Positions 46,678 through 55,257 of a stretch of 64,000 nt of DNA are shown here, in pieces. A program made the translations under genes and the position numbers. The stretch lies in the NCBI RefSeq assembly GCF_019970065.1, contig NZ_JAHXYH010000009.1:1-64000 (forward strand), in the 5' to 3' direction. The notes below the pieces were generated by a model. That model had not been told where the DNA came from. It worked only from the letters and a program-made list of their open reading frames with translations, and ran no database searches. This stretch comes from Chryseobacterium sp. OSA05B (GTDB taxonomy: Bacteria > Bacteroidota > Bacteroidia > Flavobacteriales > Weeksellaceae). Each line of letters opens with the position of its first letter. The stretch's first letter is position 1.

Positions 46678-47003
46678 AATAGGATGGTGTTCATATACAA
46701 TTTATCCGTTATTTTTCCAGTAATCGGTATTTCTATGCAGCTTGTCGTTTTTTAATGTCTAATAACCAATATTAGACATATCCATGGTTTATTCGTTTTT
46801 TACGTGATAAATATAAGAAAATTCACGCTTAAAATTGAATAAAAAACAGAAAACAAAAATATTAATTAGAAACATTCTTATTAAATGTATTAATTAAAAA
46901 AGGGAATAATTATTTTTTTATTAAAAGGAATGATTTTATTTTAAAAACATTTCCTCAAATTTAACTAATATCACTAAAAAAAGTAATCCGAATTTTATTT
47001 CAT
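46678..47003. other. AT-rich intergenic region between divergent genes
   Basis: 326 bp with no gene. It contains an inverted repeat at 46755-46779 and long A/T runs. No clear -7/-33 pair was recognised for either flanking gene. Confidence 0.55.
46755..46779. promoter_or_regulatory. inverted repeat upstream of the TPR/HTH genes
   Basis: ATGTCTAATA (46755-46764), a 5-nt spacer, then TATTAGACAT (46770-46779) form a perfect 10-bp inverted repeat. It is a candidate operator for the tandem regulators or for another factor. Confidence 0.5.
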
Positions 47004-47495
47004 ATGAATATTAATTACCGCGTACTCTTACCTCACGAAAGCAAAAATTACAGAAACATCAGGCTGGAAAGTCTGGAAAAATTTCCGGAATCATTCGGGG
47101 ACGTTTATCAGGAAGCTTTACAAATTGAAAAGTTCAGAATGGAATCCGATATCGAGAATCAGACGCAAGGAAGATTTATGGCAGGTGCATTTTCAGATGA
47201 TGAACTGATCGGAATCTGTGCTTTTGTAAAAGAAGAAAATCTTACAGGCAGTATCTACCAGATGTATGTAAAAGAGAGTTTTCAGGGAAAGAATATCGGT
47301 TTGGGACTGATTCGGGCTGTGATTAAAGAAACTTCTGAAAGGTTTCCCGGGATCACCATTTTCTTAGAAGTGACGGATAAAAATGAAAAAGCCTACAATC
47401 TGTACAGAAAAATCGGGTTTACAGAGGTCATTGAAGATAGCTGGCAAAATGAAAATTCCGGTAACACTCAACTTTATCTTCATACCGCAGGATAA
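47004..47495 (+). CDS. GNAT family N-acetyltransferase
   Basis: 163 residues with the GNAT fold: N-terminal helices (YRNIRLESLEKFPESFGDVY), a central strand (IGICAFVKEENLTGSIYQMY), the acetyl-CoA loop (VKESFQGKNIGLGLIRAVI), and a C-terminal strand (NEKAYNLYRKIGFTEV). It transfers acetyl groups to an unknown amine. It is a lone plus-strand gene ending at a bidirectional terminator. Confidence 0.9.
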   Translation: MNINYRVLLPHESKNYRNIRLESLEKFPESFGDVYQEALQIEKFRMESDIENQTQGRFMAGAFSDDELIGICAFVKEENLTGSIYQMYVKESFQGKNIGLGLIRAVIKETSERFPGITIFLEVTDKNEKAYNLYRKIGFTEVIEDSWQNENSGNTQLYLHTAG

Positions 47496-47499
47496 AAAC

Positions 47500-47530
47500 A
47501 AGTCCACCGAATCTCCGATTCGGTGGACTT
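47500..47530. terminator. bidirectional terminator after the GNAT gene and the lanthipeptide operon
   Basis: AAGTCCACCGAATC (47500-47513) pairs perfectly (14 bp) with GATTCGGTGGACTT (47517-47530) around a 3-nt loop. A-rich and T-rich flanks serve both convergent transcripts. Confidence 0.9.
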
Positions 47531-47553
47531 TCAATTATTTTTGAATTATTTAT

Positions 47554-50500
47554 TTATACAACAGGAGTTTCTTTCACCGATGTCGTTTTATTCAACTGAG
47601 TTTTATAAAACTTCAGCATGAAATTATAAATCACAAGTTCCTGCTTTCTGTGCTGGGAAACAAGCAGCCTGTTAAAGAACATATGAATTAAGCTTCCCAC
47701 ATAGCTGTTGCGGTCTTCCCTGCCCTTTTCACTTAAAAGATTATCAAGTGAGAAAGAATTCAGGAATGAATCAAACAGTCTGTAAACATTGGCTAATTCA
47801 TCATTTTTCAACCCAATAGAGCTGTGGATCGACTGTTCGGATGCTTTATATTTTGTAGCAATTACTTTTGTCAGTGCTTTATTGGAATTGAATTCCTGAT
47901 TGAACTGGCTGCTCAGCTGAGTGAAAAATTCCATTTTACCGTCCAGTGTATACGCAAACTTATCCAACAGTTTATCTATGAAAACAGTTCCCGCCAGCCA
48001 ACGGTCTTCAAACCCGATTTCGTCAAGCTCTCTCAACAGGAGCATGATCATGGTGCTTTCTTTCCCGAAATAGGTTTCAGAAAATTCAATACCGGCATAG
48101 TCATATCTTTCAAGCTCTCTTTTGTAAGTGGTGATCTCAAATGACTTGATGATATCCTGCTCGATATATTTACCCATCGCTTCCCGGATATGGGCAAAAA
48201 GATCATTGTAGACTTCATAATTTTTGATAAAATACCTCAGTCTGATATGGTTTCCGTTTTCGTTGTACCGTATAAAGAAAAAGTTGTTGATCAGATCTTT
48301 TTCAAACAATTTTCCGTTCAGTTCAAAAAGCTCATTCCTGATCAGAGAATCCATCTGCTGCTCGCCGGTATAGATATTCATATATAAACATTCAGACAGC
48401 GGGGATAGCTTGGAACGATTACCGGAAAAGTCTTTAAACTGGAAATTCTGCTTTTCATCCTGTATGATAACCGGAATCAGGAGCTCAGAATAAAAAGGTT
48501 TCTTATCCGCATTCACAACATTGGAATTTTCCGTAACCAGATCTTCCACTAAGGTAATTTTCCCTTTTTTCGAGATCATAGAAACGAAAAGACGGATAAA
48601 AACTTCAGAGGAAAGATCAAACAGAAGTTTGTTGTCCCCTTCCACCAGATAAACATGGTCCGGAATTTTCCATTCTTCTTTGAATTTTTTGAATTCTGAG
48701 AAAAGGTCTTCTTCTTTTGCTTTTAAAAAGGTAAGATCGACCTGATTCAGATTCCAGGCTGCTTCTTTGACGATTACTTTTTCAATTTTTACACGAGGAG
48801 TAAATTTCGCAAAGGAATCTATAAAGCCCCATGAAAAACTGATCGAGCAGTCCCACTGAACCTGAATGAGCGACAGAAATCTGTAAATATGGGATAGATT
48901 CTGCAGCTGGAAATTATGAGAATTACTCAAGCGGGGAACGATGATCTTCCCGGTATTTTTATTTCTTAAAATCACCTCTTCACTTCGTATGGAAATGGTA
49001 ATATCGGATAATTTTATGGTATTTTTTCCTGTATCAGACGGGGCTGGAATATTGATCAGAATTTCGTCTTTCAGATAATTTTCCCTCACCACTAGATTTC
49101 CATGCCTTAAACTTGGCAGATCTACAATTTCAGCGTATTCTACCGAATCATGCAGGTTTTCGTATTCTATCTCTACGATTTTTTCGGCCAGTTTCTGTAA
49201 CTTTTCAGAACCATGGGTAAATCTCCCCATATTATTCACCGCACTGGACCCGAATGCCCCGTGAATAGCTGTTACCGTTTGATTCTGCTGATCTTTAAAC
49301 AGAGTCATATTACAGTTCAGAGTCTGACTGAAAACCCTCGAGTAGGAAGGTTTGAACTTTGCACATTCTTCTTTCGTCAATACAACCTCGCTTTTCCCGA
49401 ACTGAAGAGCATGCTGGTATTTGCTGAACAGGTATTGATCAACTTCTGTGAATTTATAATCCTTTCCGCCTCCGGTCTGAAAAAGAATTCCATCCAGAAA
49501 TGGTGTGGAAATACTGCTCACGCGATCCGTAAAAATTCCGAGCTCCGGATCAATCACATGCAAAAGCGGAAGTTCCGATTCGCCGTATTTATCTTTAAAC
49601 TCCTCAATAAACTGGGTCAGTGAAGGATCTTTTTCTTTCCGTCTGGAATTCAGGTGGGAAAGTGAAAGAAGCGTATTTCTTACATTGTGAAAGACTTTGC
49701 TGCTGATCTCCGCTTCACCGTCTCTGAAACTGGTTACATCGATATTCTGCATTTCATTCAGGAGCAGATTTTCAAGTTTTTCCGATGATCCGGCTTCTGA
49801 TTCTTTGATCACGGTTTTAAGATGATTCTGAAGTTGAGTTACCTCTTCAATAATTTGATTCAGCGTTTTTTCCTTATCTTTTATTGAAATAACTTCGTCA
49901 TTATCTTTAAACTGTTTTAATTTTTCTATGAATGCCTCTACATAATGATTCGTGGCAGGTGACGGAAAAATATCCATCAACAGAACATTATTTTCAATCA
50001 GTTCATAAAGATATTCTTCTACTTCATCACTTTCGTAGCCTTCTTCCTGAAGTTTTGCGGAAAGATCTTCAAAATAGATTCCCTGCCCGCTTTCTGAAAA
50101 GATGTATTCCAGCACATCGTTGGAAGCTACCGATGACAATCTGTAATTCATCGAATACGGCTTGATATACAGTTCATTATACCGAATATCATCAGCAATA
50201 TTGAAAGCTGTTTGATTAGGATACAGAAAGCTGTACTTCCAAAGGTTTTTACTGCTGCTGATTTCCCTGCTTAATTCGTAGATATAGCTCAGGCTTATTC
50301 TCATACGGATTTCGCTCTCCTCTATCTCCACGGAAAACGAGTCACCACCTTCTTTAAAATCGCAAACACCATAGGTAGAAAACAGCCCGAACGGTGTAGA
50401 CCTTGAGCAGTAGCGCACATAATATTTTACATAGCTGAAAAACATTTTCTCAGGAAGGTCTTTGGTCTCTATGGCTTTTGTAATTTCCTCAAATAAATTT

Positions 50501-50664
50501 TTTGTGGCATACAGAAGCGCCAGTCTGAAGTGTCCTGTAAAAGTTTTTTCCACAAACTTCAGTCCGTCTGTAGCAATATCTTTGATCTCACTGATAGGTT
50601 TAAGATCATCAATAGACCCGATGGGCGTCCTGAGGATCATTTTATCTATAAATTCAATGTTCAT
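47554..50664 (-). CDS. lanB: class I lanthipeptide dehydratase LanB, full length
   Basis: 1036 residues. The N-terminal glutamylation domain (about 1-700) holds the conserved RYCSRSTPFGLFS at 84-96. The C-terminal elimination domain (about 740-1030, SpaB_C type) includes FFFIRYNENGNHIRLRYFI and ELERYDYAGIEFSETYFG. LanB glutamylates Ser/Thr of the precursor using glutamyl-tRNA and then eliminates glutamate to give dehydroamino acids. Both domains are in one protein, unlike the split LanB of pinensin clusters. It overlaps the lanC gene by 11 bp and is last in the operon, ending at the 47500-47530 terminator. Confidence 0.93.
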   Translation of the reverse strand: MNIEFIDKMILRTPIGSIDDLKPISEIKDIATDGLKFVEKTFTGHFRLALLYATKNLFEEITKAIETKDLPEKMFFSYVKYYVRYCSRSTPFGLFSTYGVCDFKEGGDSFSVEIEESEIRMRISLSYIYELSREISSSKNLWKYSFLYPNQTAFNIADDIRYNELYIKPYSMNYRLSSVASNDVLEYIFSESGQGIYFEDLSAKLQEEGYESDEVEEYLYELIENNVLLMDIFPSPATNHYVEAFIEKLKQFKDNDEVISIKDKEKTLNQIIEEVTQLQNHLKTVIKESEAGSSEKLENLLLNEMQNIDVTSFRDGEAEISSKVFHNVRNTLLSLSHLNSRRKEKDPSLTQFIEEFKDKYGESELPLLHVIDPELGIFTDRVSSISTPFLDGILFQTGGGKDYKFTEVDQYLFSKYQHALQFGKSEVVLTKEECAKFKPSYSRVFSQTLNCNMTLFKDQQNQTVTAIHGAFGSSAVNNMGRFTHGSEKLQKLAEKIVEIEYENLHDSVEYAEIVDLPSLRHGNLVVRENYLKDEILINIPAPSDTGKNTIKLSDITISIRSEEVILRNKNTGKIIVPRLSNSHNFQLQNLSHIYRFLSLIQVQWDCSISFSWGFIDSFAKFTPRVKIEKVIVKEAAWNLNQVDLTFLKAKEEDLFSEFKKFKEEWKIPDHVYLVEGDNKLLFDLSSEVFIRLFVSMISKKGKITLVEDLVTENSNVVNADKKPFYSELLIPVIIQDEKQNFQFKDFSGNRSKLSPLSECLYMNIYTGEQQMDSLIRNELFELNGKLFEKDLINNFFFIRYNENGNHIRLRYFIKNYEVYNDLFAHIREAMGKYIEQDIIKSFEITTYKRELERYDYAGIEFSETYFGKESTMIMLLLRELDEIGFEDRWLAGTVFIDKLLDKFAYTLDGKMEFFTQLSSQFNQEFNSNKALTKVIATKYKASEQSIHSSIGLKNDELANVYRLFDSFLNSFSLDNLLSEKGREDRNSYVGSLIHMFFNRLLVSQHRKQELVIYNFMLKFYKTQLNKTTSVKETPVV

Positions 50665-51859
50665 GGTCTAGTAAAAATAGTTTTTCTAATGGGTTTTTAT
50701 AGTTTTCATGAGTTACAGCATACAGCTGTAGCAGCAGTCCCGTGCGGCCTTCGAGGATGGTATCCTGTTCTATCCAGCCTTCACTGCCCAGCCATGTTCT
50801 CATGCCGGTTTCCGGATGGCTGCCAATGGTAAGGGTATCCCGGGTCCAGAAATCTGTCGCTTTTTTAAAGGCTTCATTTCCTGTAACCCTGTACAGATAT
50901 TGGTACATCATGATCAGCCCGGAACTGCCGTGGCATAAGAATACATCTACAACACCTGTTTTTCCGTATTCTCTTTCCGTGGTTTTTAAAAGTATTTTTT
51001 CAGCTTCGGAAATACTTTCTTCATTTCCCATTGCTTTGCCGTAATGCAGCATTGCGATCCCTACACTGAGGTCACCATAACACCAGGCCAGACGGCTGCT
51101 GTCGGTGGCTATACGCTCTCCGTCACGTACAGTGATGAAATTCGGGAAGCTTGAACCGTCGTAATCTCCCTGTACAGATCTGATGAAATTATAGGATTTA
51201 TCCAGCATTTCTCTAATGATTTCCTTTTCAATACCGGCCGTATATACATTGCTGAGCAGACTTATGATACTTGGAATTCCATGCGCAAAACCAAATGAAA
51301 AGCCTTCCACTTTACTGTAAAGACCTTTTGAGATCCAGGCTATTTTGTCTTCGTCTACCGGCACAGACAGGGATTTCAGCAGGTGAACCACCGTGATGAT
51401 TCTGTCTTTTATTTTATGTTTAAAATCATTATCCGTGCTAAATGAATACAGCTCCAGACATAAGAACAGAACACCCATAAAGCCATGGAGATAATCGAAA
51501 TTTCTTTTTCCGGCATAGTATTCGAGAAGATCATCGGCATATTCGGGAAATTCTTCGAAGGATTCTTCAATTGGTTCGTCAAAATATTTATTTTTGGTAA
51601 GGTAAAAGATCAGATAATAGATCCCCACAGAACCGGAGCATAAAGAAAAAACCTTGTCATCCTGAAGTCCGTTGAGGGATTTATCCAGATAATATTCAAA
51701 CTTTTCAAATGCCTCACTGTCGTTAAAAAGCTTATGTTTTTCAAAATAATACAGGGCCAGCCCTGGATATCCGGTGAAAATGCCCAGGTCTACGATATCT
51801 TCCTTAATTTCTTTTTCGCAGATCTCAATCAGCTTTTTCAATTCATCTTGTTTTTCCAT
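50654..51859 (-). CDS. lanC: lanthionine synthetase LanC
   Basis: 401 residues with the alpha-toroid repeats of the LanC family (GFAHGIPSIISLL, WCYGDLSVGIAML, FLCHGSSGLIMMY, LEGRTGLLLQL). The zinc and catalytic residues are in place: H193, C260, C309 and H310, corresponding to H212, C284, C330 and H331 of NisC. It adds Cys thiols to dehydroamino acids to form (methyl)lanthionine rings. It overlaps the small membrane gene by 17 bp upstream and lanB by 11 bp downstream. Confidence 0.94.
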   Translation of the reverse strand: MEKQDELKKLIEICEKEIKEDIVDLGIFTGYPGLALYYFEKHKLFNDSEAFEKFEYYLDKSLNGLQDDKVFSLCSGSVGIYYLIFYLTKNKYFDEPIEESFEEFPEYADDLLEYYAGKRNFDYLHGFMGVLFLCLELYSFSTDNDFKHKIKDRIITVVHLLKSLSVPVDEDKIAWISKGLYSKVEGFSFGFAHGIPSIISLLSNVYTAGIEKEIIREMLDKSYNFIRSVQGDYDGSSFPNFITVRDGERIATDSSRLAWCYGDLSVGIAMLHYGKAMGNEESISEAEKILLKTTEREYGKTGVVDVFLCHGSSGLIMMYQYLYRVTGNEAFKKATDFWTRDTLTIGSHPETGMRTWLGSEGWIEQDTILEGRTGLLLQLYAVTHENYKNPLEKLFLLDHEH

Positions 51860-52067
51860 GCAGCATTTTTTTTCTGATCAGATACGCAATATAATAGATC
51901 ACCAACAGCACAATAAACAGGATCAATGTCCCGAAAGCCACTTCCATGGTTGATTCGGAATTCCTGTATATTTCTATCAGTGAAACAGTTTCATAGTCTA
52001 GGTACATCAATAAGTTTACCGTGATAAAACTTATCAAAAAAAGGGTTATAATACGTTTGGTTTTCAT
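51843..52067 (-). CDS. small two-helix membrane protein in the lanthipeptide operon
   Basis: 74 residues with two transmembrane helices (IITLFLISFITVNLLMYL near the N-terminus and VAFGTLILFIVLLVIYYIAY near residue 45), a short loop, and a basic end (RKKMLHGKTR). I do not recognise the family. It overlaps the S41 gene by 4 bp (ATGA) and lanC by 17 bp, so it is translationally coupled into the operon. Immunity, or a scaffold holding the modification enzymes at the membrane, are possible roles (inference). Confidence 0.75.
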   Translation of the reverse strand: MKTKRIITLFLISFITVNLLMYLDYETVSLIEIYRNSESTMEVAFGTLILFIVLLVIYYIAYLIRKKMLHGKTR

Positions 52068-53776
52068 AGTTTTTTGTTGATATAATTAATCGCTTCTTTC
52101 AGCTGGATATCCTCACCTCTAAGCAAGGAAGCTGAATTTTCCTGAATCAGAATATCAGGTCTGATTCCCGTTCTCTGAGTGGTACTGTTATCAGGCAGGA
52201 GCACCCCTATTCCGCTCATCCGGATCTTCGTTTTTCCGGGTAGTTTGATCACCATTACATTTCCATTGGTTCCTGCTGTATAATCGCCTAAAGTAACTGA
52301 ATTTTTTATTGATTTCATAGCCAGAAGCATGCTTTCGCCCTGACTTTGGGTATATTCGTTGATCAAAAGAACAACAGGTCCTGTATAAGCGTCTTTTTTT
52401 GAATCAGGAATATGCATTTCATTTTCTATAGTTCTCATCATTCCCGGATATATGACATCAGCCCGATATAAATTCATGGTTTGAAAAGGTCTGGTATCGA
52501 AATACTTGAGGAAATCTACGGCTATTTCATTAGGATAAGCCCTTAAATCAAAAATGATGGCTTTAGTCTGTCTTATTTTCTCAAAAGAAACCCTGAAATT
52601 CCCGGAAAAAATATCATTGATTCTAATGTATCCGATATTCCGGTCTATAATTTTAGACACAGCCTTTCCGGCATTGTTTTTATATTCTTTTTCTTCAGCC
52701 TCTCTTGCCGTATTGATATGCGTTAAATGTTCCTGAACGGTCATCATTCTGTTTTGCCTTGTAATCTCCAATTGAACTGTTTTCTTTTTGGAAAGTAGCA
52801 GTAAACGATTGATATCACGGCTTAAAACAATATCATTGGAACCTGAAGTTTTCCTTTTTAAACTGTCCTGAACCAAAATAACATCCTGTCCGTTAATGGC
52901 CAGTATTTCATCTCCTTTCTTCAGTGCGCTCTGAACAGAATTGATGATGAAACCTTTTACAAAAGTTCTTCCTTCTATGGTTTTTAAAACAACATTTCCT
53001 ACATATTTTCCTTCATATTCATCAGAATCCCCCATTTTGACCGCAACATGGCTATCCATTAATCTGGAACCGAATAACTGAACCGCCGCATAATATGCCT
53101 GCTCATTTTTAGCATTAATGAATAGAGGCAGCATTTCAAAAAAGACCTCATTCCAGGTTCCTGAAATAGTCTGAAAATAAGGATAATAATAACGGGTAAT
53201 ATTCCACAGCTTACACAGGGAAAGGAAACGTTTTGCAGGTGTTGTTTTTGATTCATCAAAAAATAAGGAATCATCTTCAAAATTTAACTCTCCATTATTT
53301 TCAGCCGTCACCGTCCTTTCACCGGAATTCCGATAAGATGCAGCAATAAATTCTATTAAATTCTTCTTATTTTCCGGGTTAATGATTCCGGAAGTTTCAA
53401 TCCAGTTTTTATCCGGTAGAAAACCGATGTAGGATTGACGGGCTTCGGACTTATTATGTGCGGGTAACTGAAGGTCCCGGGAAATTAAATGATTAAGATC
53501 TGCTTTGCCCGCCATGATTTTTTCATAGACTTTGATAAGCGAGGCATCGGAAGACAGCATAAGATCGCGATCGGATGAATGGTATTTTATGGCCCCCCAG
53601 ATTTTACACAATTCCAGCAGCTCTTTCTCTTTTCCTACCGCGGAAGAATCACTTATGATATCCGGAATGTTATTGTAGAAAAGGACTGTGCCTTCTTTGG
53701 TGGTATTTCTTTTACTGAAAAAAAAGATCCCGATCAAAACCGAAACAAGAATTCCGAAAAAAAATTTGATTTTCAT
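52064..53776 (-). CDS. S41 family peptidase in the lanthipeptide operon
   Basis: 570 residues from the ATG at 53774-53776 (MKIKFFFGILVSVLIGIFFF, a signal or membrane anchor); a longer frame adds 16 residues. A PDZ-like part lies near residues 270-320 (SALKKGDEILAINGQD). The S41 core has IIFDLRAYPNE and the nucleophile motif NEYTQSQGES with S478. GDYTAGTNGNV follows and the protein ends SGIGVLLPDNSTTQRTGIRP, the tricorn-like S41 subgroup common in Bacteroidota. In this position it is a candidate leader peptidase or maturation protease. A 100-bp gap with a hairpin separates it from the precursor gene. Confidence 0.85.
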   Translation of the reverse strand: MKIKFFFGILVSVLIGIFFFSKRNTTKEGTVLFYNNIPDIISDSSAVGKEKELLELCKIWGAIKYHSSDRDLMLSSDASLIKVYEKIMAGKADLNHLISRDLQLPAHNKSEARQSYIGFLPDKNWIETSGIINPENKKNLIEFIAASYRNSGERTVTAENNGELNFEDDSLFFDESKTTPAKRFLSLCKLWNITRYYYPYFQTISGTWNEVFFEMLPLFINAKNEQAYYAAVQLFGSRLMDSHVAVKMGDSDEYEGKYVGNVVLKTIEGRTFVKGFIINSVQSALKKGDEILAINGQDVILVQDSLKRKTSGSNDIVLSRDINRLLLLSKKKTVQLEITRQNRMMTVQEHLTHINTAREAEEKEYKNNAGKAVSKIIDRNIGYIRINDIFSGNFRVSFEKIRQTKAIIFDLRAYPNEIAVDFLKYFDTRPFQTMNLYRADVIYPGMMRTIENEMHIPDSKKDAYTGPVVLLINEYTQSQGESMLLAMKSIKNSVTLGDYTAGTNGNVMVIKLPGKTKIRMSGIGVLLPDNSTTQRTGIRPDILIQENSASLLRGEDIQLKEAINYINKKL

Positions 53777-53816
53777 AAAATTAACGGCTAAGAAGTTCCC
53801 GGCAGTATATCCATAT

Positions 53817-53855
53817 AAAAACACAGATGATCTGTTAATTAAAACAAATCATCTG
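53817..53855 (-). terminator. intercistronic hairpin after the lanthipeptide precursor gene
   Basis: On the minus strand CAGATGAT and ATCATCTG (plus positions 53848-53855 and 53824-53831) form an 8-bp stem with a 16-nt loop. A five-T run follows two bases later. It lies between the precursor gene and the S41 gene, where a partial terminator would raise precursor mRNA over enzyme mRNA. Confidence 0.55.
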
Positions 53856-53876
53856 CAGCAAATAGTTAGCTATTTT

Positions 53877-54101
53877 TTACCACTTCGTACTGTGGAAGAA
53901 ACCACACCATGTACAAGCTTTTCTGAAAGTTGTAGAACCTCCGTCAAAACACTTGTCATTAAATGTTGGGGTATCAAAATCTTTGGAAACACCTACTTCC
54001 TGTTCCAATTCTAATGCACCTCCTTTTACAGAGCTCTGCTCTACTTTTGTTAACTCATTGATAACTTTCTTATCAAATTTAAGTTTTGTTAATTTTTTCA
54101 T
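53877..54101 (-). CDS. lanA: class I lanthipeptide precursor
   Basis: 74 residues. The leader (1-28) has the Bacteroidota lanthipeptide pattern (MKKLTKLKFDKKVINELTKV) and ends in a double glycine (SSVKGG). The core (29-74) has three cysteines (C51, C63, C66) and nine Ser/Thr (S39, T44, T46, S56, T57, T58, T64, S71, T72). Up to three thioether rings are therefore possible. The C-terminal part (TFRKACTWCGFFHSTKW) is aromatic and cationic. A promoter candidate is at 54128-54161 and a hairpin follows the gene. It is an antimicrobial or signalling peptide candidate. Confidence 0.9.
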   Translation of the reverse strand: MKKLTKLKFDKKVINELTKVEQSSVKGGALELEQEVGVSKDFDTPTFNDKCFDGGSTTFRKACTWCGFFHSTKW

Positions 54102-54420
54102 GGTTGTTAATTATTTTAATTGCAGAACAAAAATAAAAAAATATTTCACATATAAAACAAAAAATCACGAAAACGGGAAGAATCGAGCCGGTCAAAGTTA
54201 TCAGTAAGTTTCTGTTACGAGGCAGCTTCATAGAACATTCAGTTTCCGAATTCACTTGTATTAAGCCACAGCAAAGGGAAAAACAAGAATTGATAACAAT
54301 GAAAAATGAATATAATTCACAGAAAAATCTTACTGAAAAATATTAAAAAAAATTTCAAAATCTGCTTAAATAAAGGTGATCATCGGCTTTTTGATTACTT
54401 TTTTGTTTAAACGGACCTTT
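54102..54420. other. intergenic region upstream of the lanthipeptide precursor gene
   Basis: 319 bp. It holds the promoter candidate at 54128-54161. I looked for a second precursor peptide in both strands and saw none. Confidence 0.6.
54128..54161 (-). promoter_or_regulatory. promoter candidate of the lanthipeptide operon
   Basis: On the minus strand TTTG (54158-54161) is followed after 22 nt by TATTTTTG (54128-54135), matching the -33 TTTG / -7 TAnnTTTG consensus of Bacteroidota. The predicted transcription start lies about 20 nt before the precursor ATG. Confidence 0.55.
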
Positions 54421-55053
54421 CTATTTATCCGAATTCGCATGCTGATATTCAAAAAGCGCTACAATTGTATCTACAGCTTCCTGCCCCTGGTGTTTTCCAA
54501 TCAAATATAATGCAGCATCTATTCCGGCTGTAATTCCGGCTGTCGTAATACGTTGTCCCTGATCTACATATCGTACTCCCCTTTTGACCATACTTTCCGG
54601 ATTGTGCTGTTCCAGTGCGTCCAGCAGCATACTGTGAGTGGTGATCTCATGATGGACAAGAATACCTGTTCTGGACAATAGCATACATCCTGTACACACT
54701 GTAAAGATCGTTGTTCCGTCTTCATACTGATCTTTTACCCACTTCAGTACTGTGCTCTGAAAAACGTCATCCTGAAGATATTTCATCACATGTTCAGGAT
54801 TGGTTCCAGGAATCACGATCATATCCGGTTTCAGACAATTTTCAATGTCATACGTTGGAATAAGCGCCATGGTATTGGCTTCAGCATATACAGGCTCTCT
54901 GGTTTTCCCCACCGTATAGCAATGGTAACTTCCGGGGAATAAAGCATTGGCCTTTACAAAAACATCCAATGGACCGTTCAGATCCAATACTTCTACCTGA
55001 TCATAGATTAAAAATGCGGCATTCATTGTTTTGGTGTTTTCTACATCTTTCAT
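54421..55053 (-). CDS. DJ-1/PfpI family protein
   Basis: 210 residues with the class I glutamine amidotransferase-like fold. The core pattern is DMIVIPGTNPEHVMKYL, the nucleophile elbow IFTVCTGCMLLSRTG (Cys near residue 127), and TTAGITAGIDAALYLIGK. It resembles the N-terminal half of GlxA-type regulators, without the DNA-binding domain. Enzyme activity (isonitrile hydratase, glyoxalase or protease-like) cannot be chosen from the sequence. A full GlxA-type regulator lies just upstream on the same strand. Confidence 0.87.
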   Translation of the reverse strand: MKDVENTKTMNAAFLIYDQVEVLDLNGPLDVFVKANALFPGSYHCYTVGKTREPVYAEANTMALIPTYDIENCLKPDMIVIPGTNPEHVMKYLQDDVFQSTVLKWVKDQYEDGTTIFTVCTGCMLLSRTGILVHHEITTHSMLLDALEQHNPESMVKRGVRYVDQGQRITTAGITAGIDAALYLIGKHQGQEAVDTIVALFEYQHANSDK

Positions 55054-55107
55054 AATGTGATATTTAGAGTTAAATTGAATTTTATGTTAAGAAAATAAAA
55101 ACCAGGA

Positions 55108-55120
55108 TTGGAAGCTGGAA
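55108..55120 (+). repeat. GGAAG-type degenerate repeat text
   Basis: TTGGAAGCTGGAA, a near copy of 23298-23310, lies in the gap between the DJ-1 and GlxA-type genes. Confidence 0.35.
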
Positions 55121-55257
55121 GAGGGAGGACAGAAGTTACTATTTGGCATTCTTTTAAATAGTTAGGATGTCCTTATCAAAGTTCAAAATTTTCACAAGAA
55201 TATTGTTCCCCGAAGCTATTTTTCGCGGTCAATGGTAAATTCAAAAAAATAAAATGA

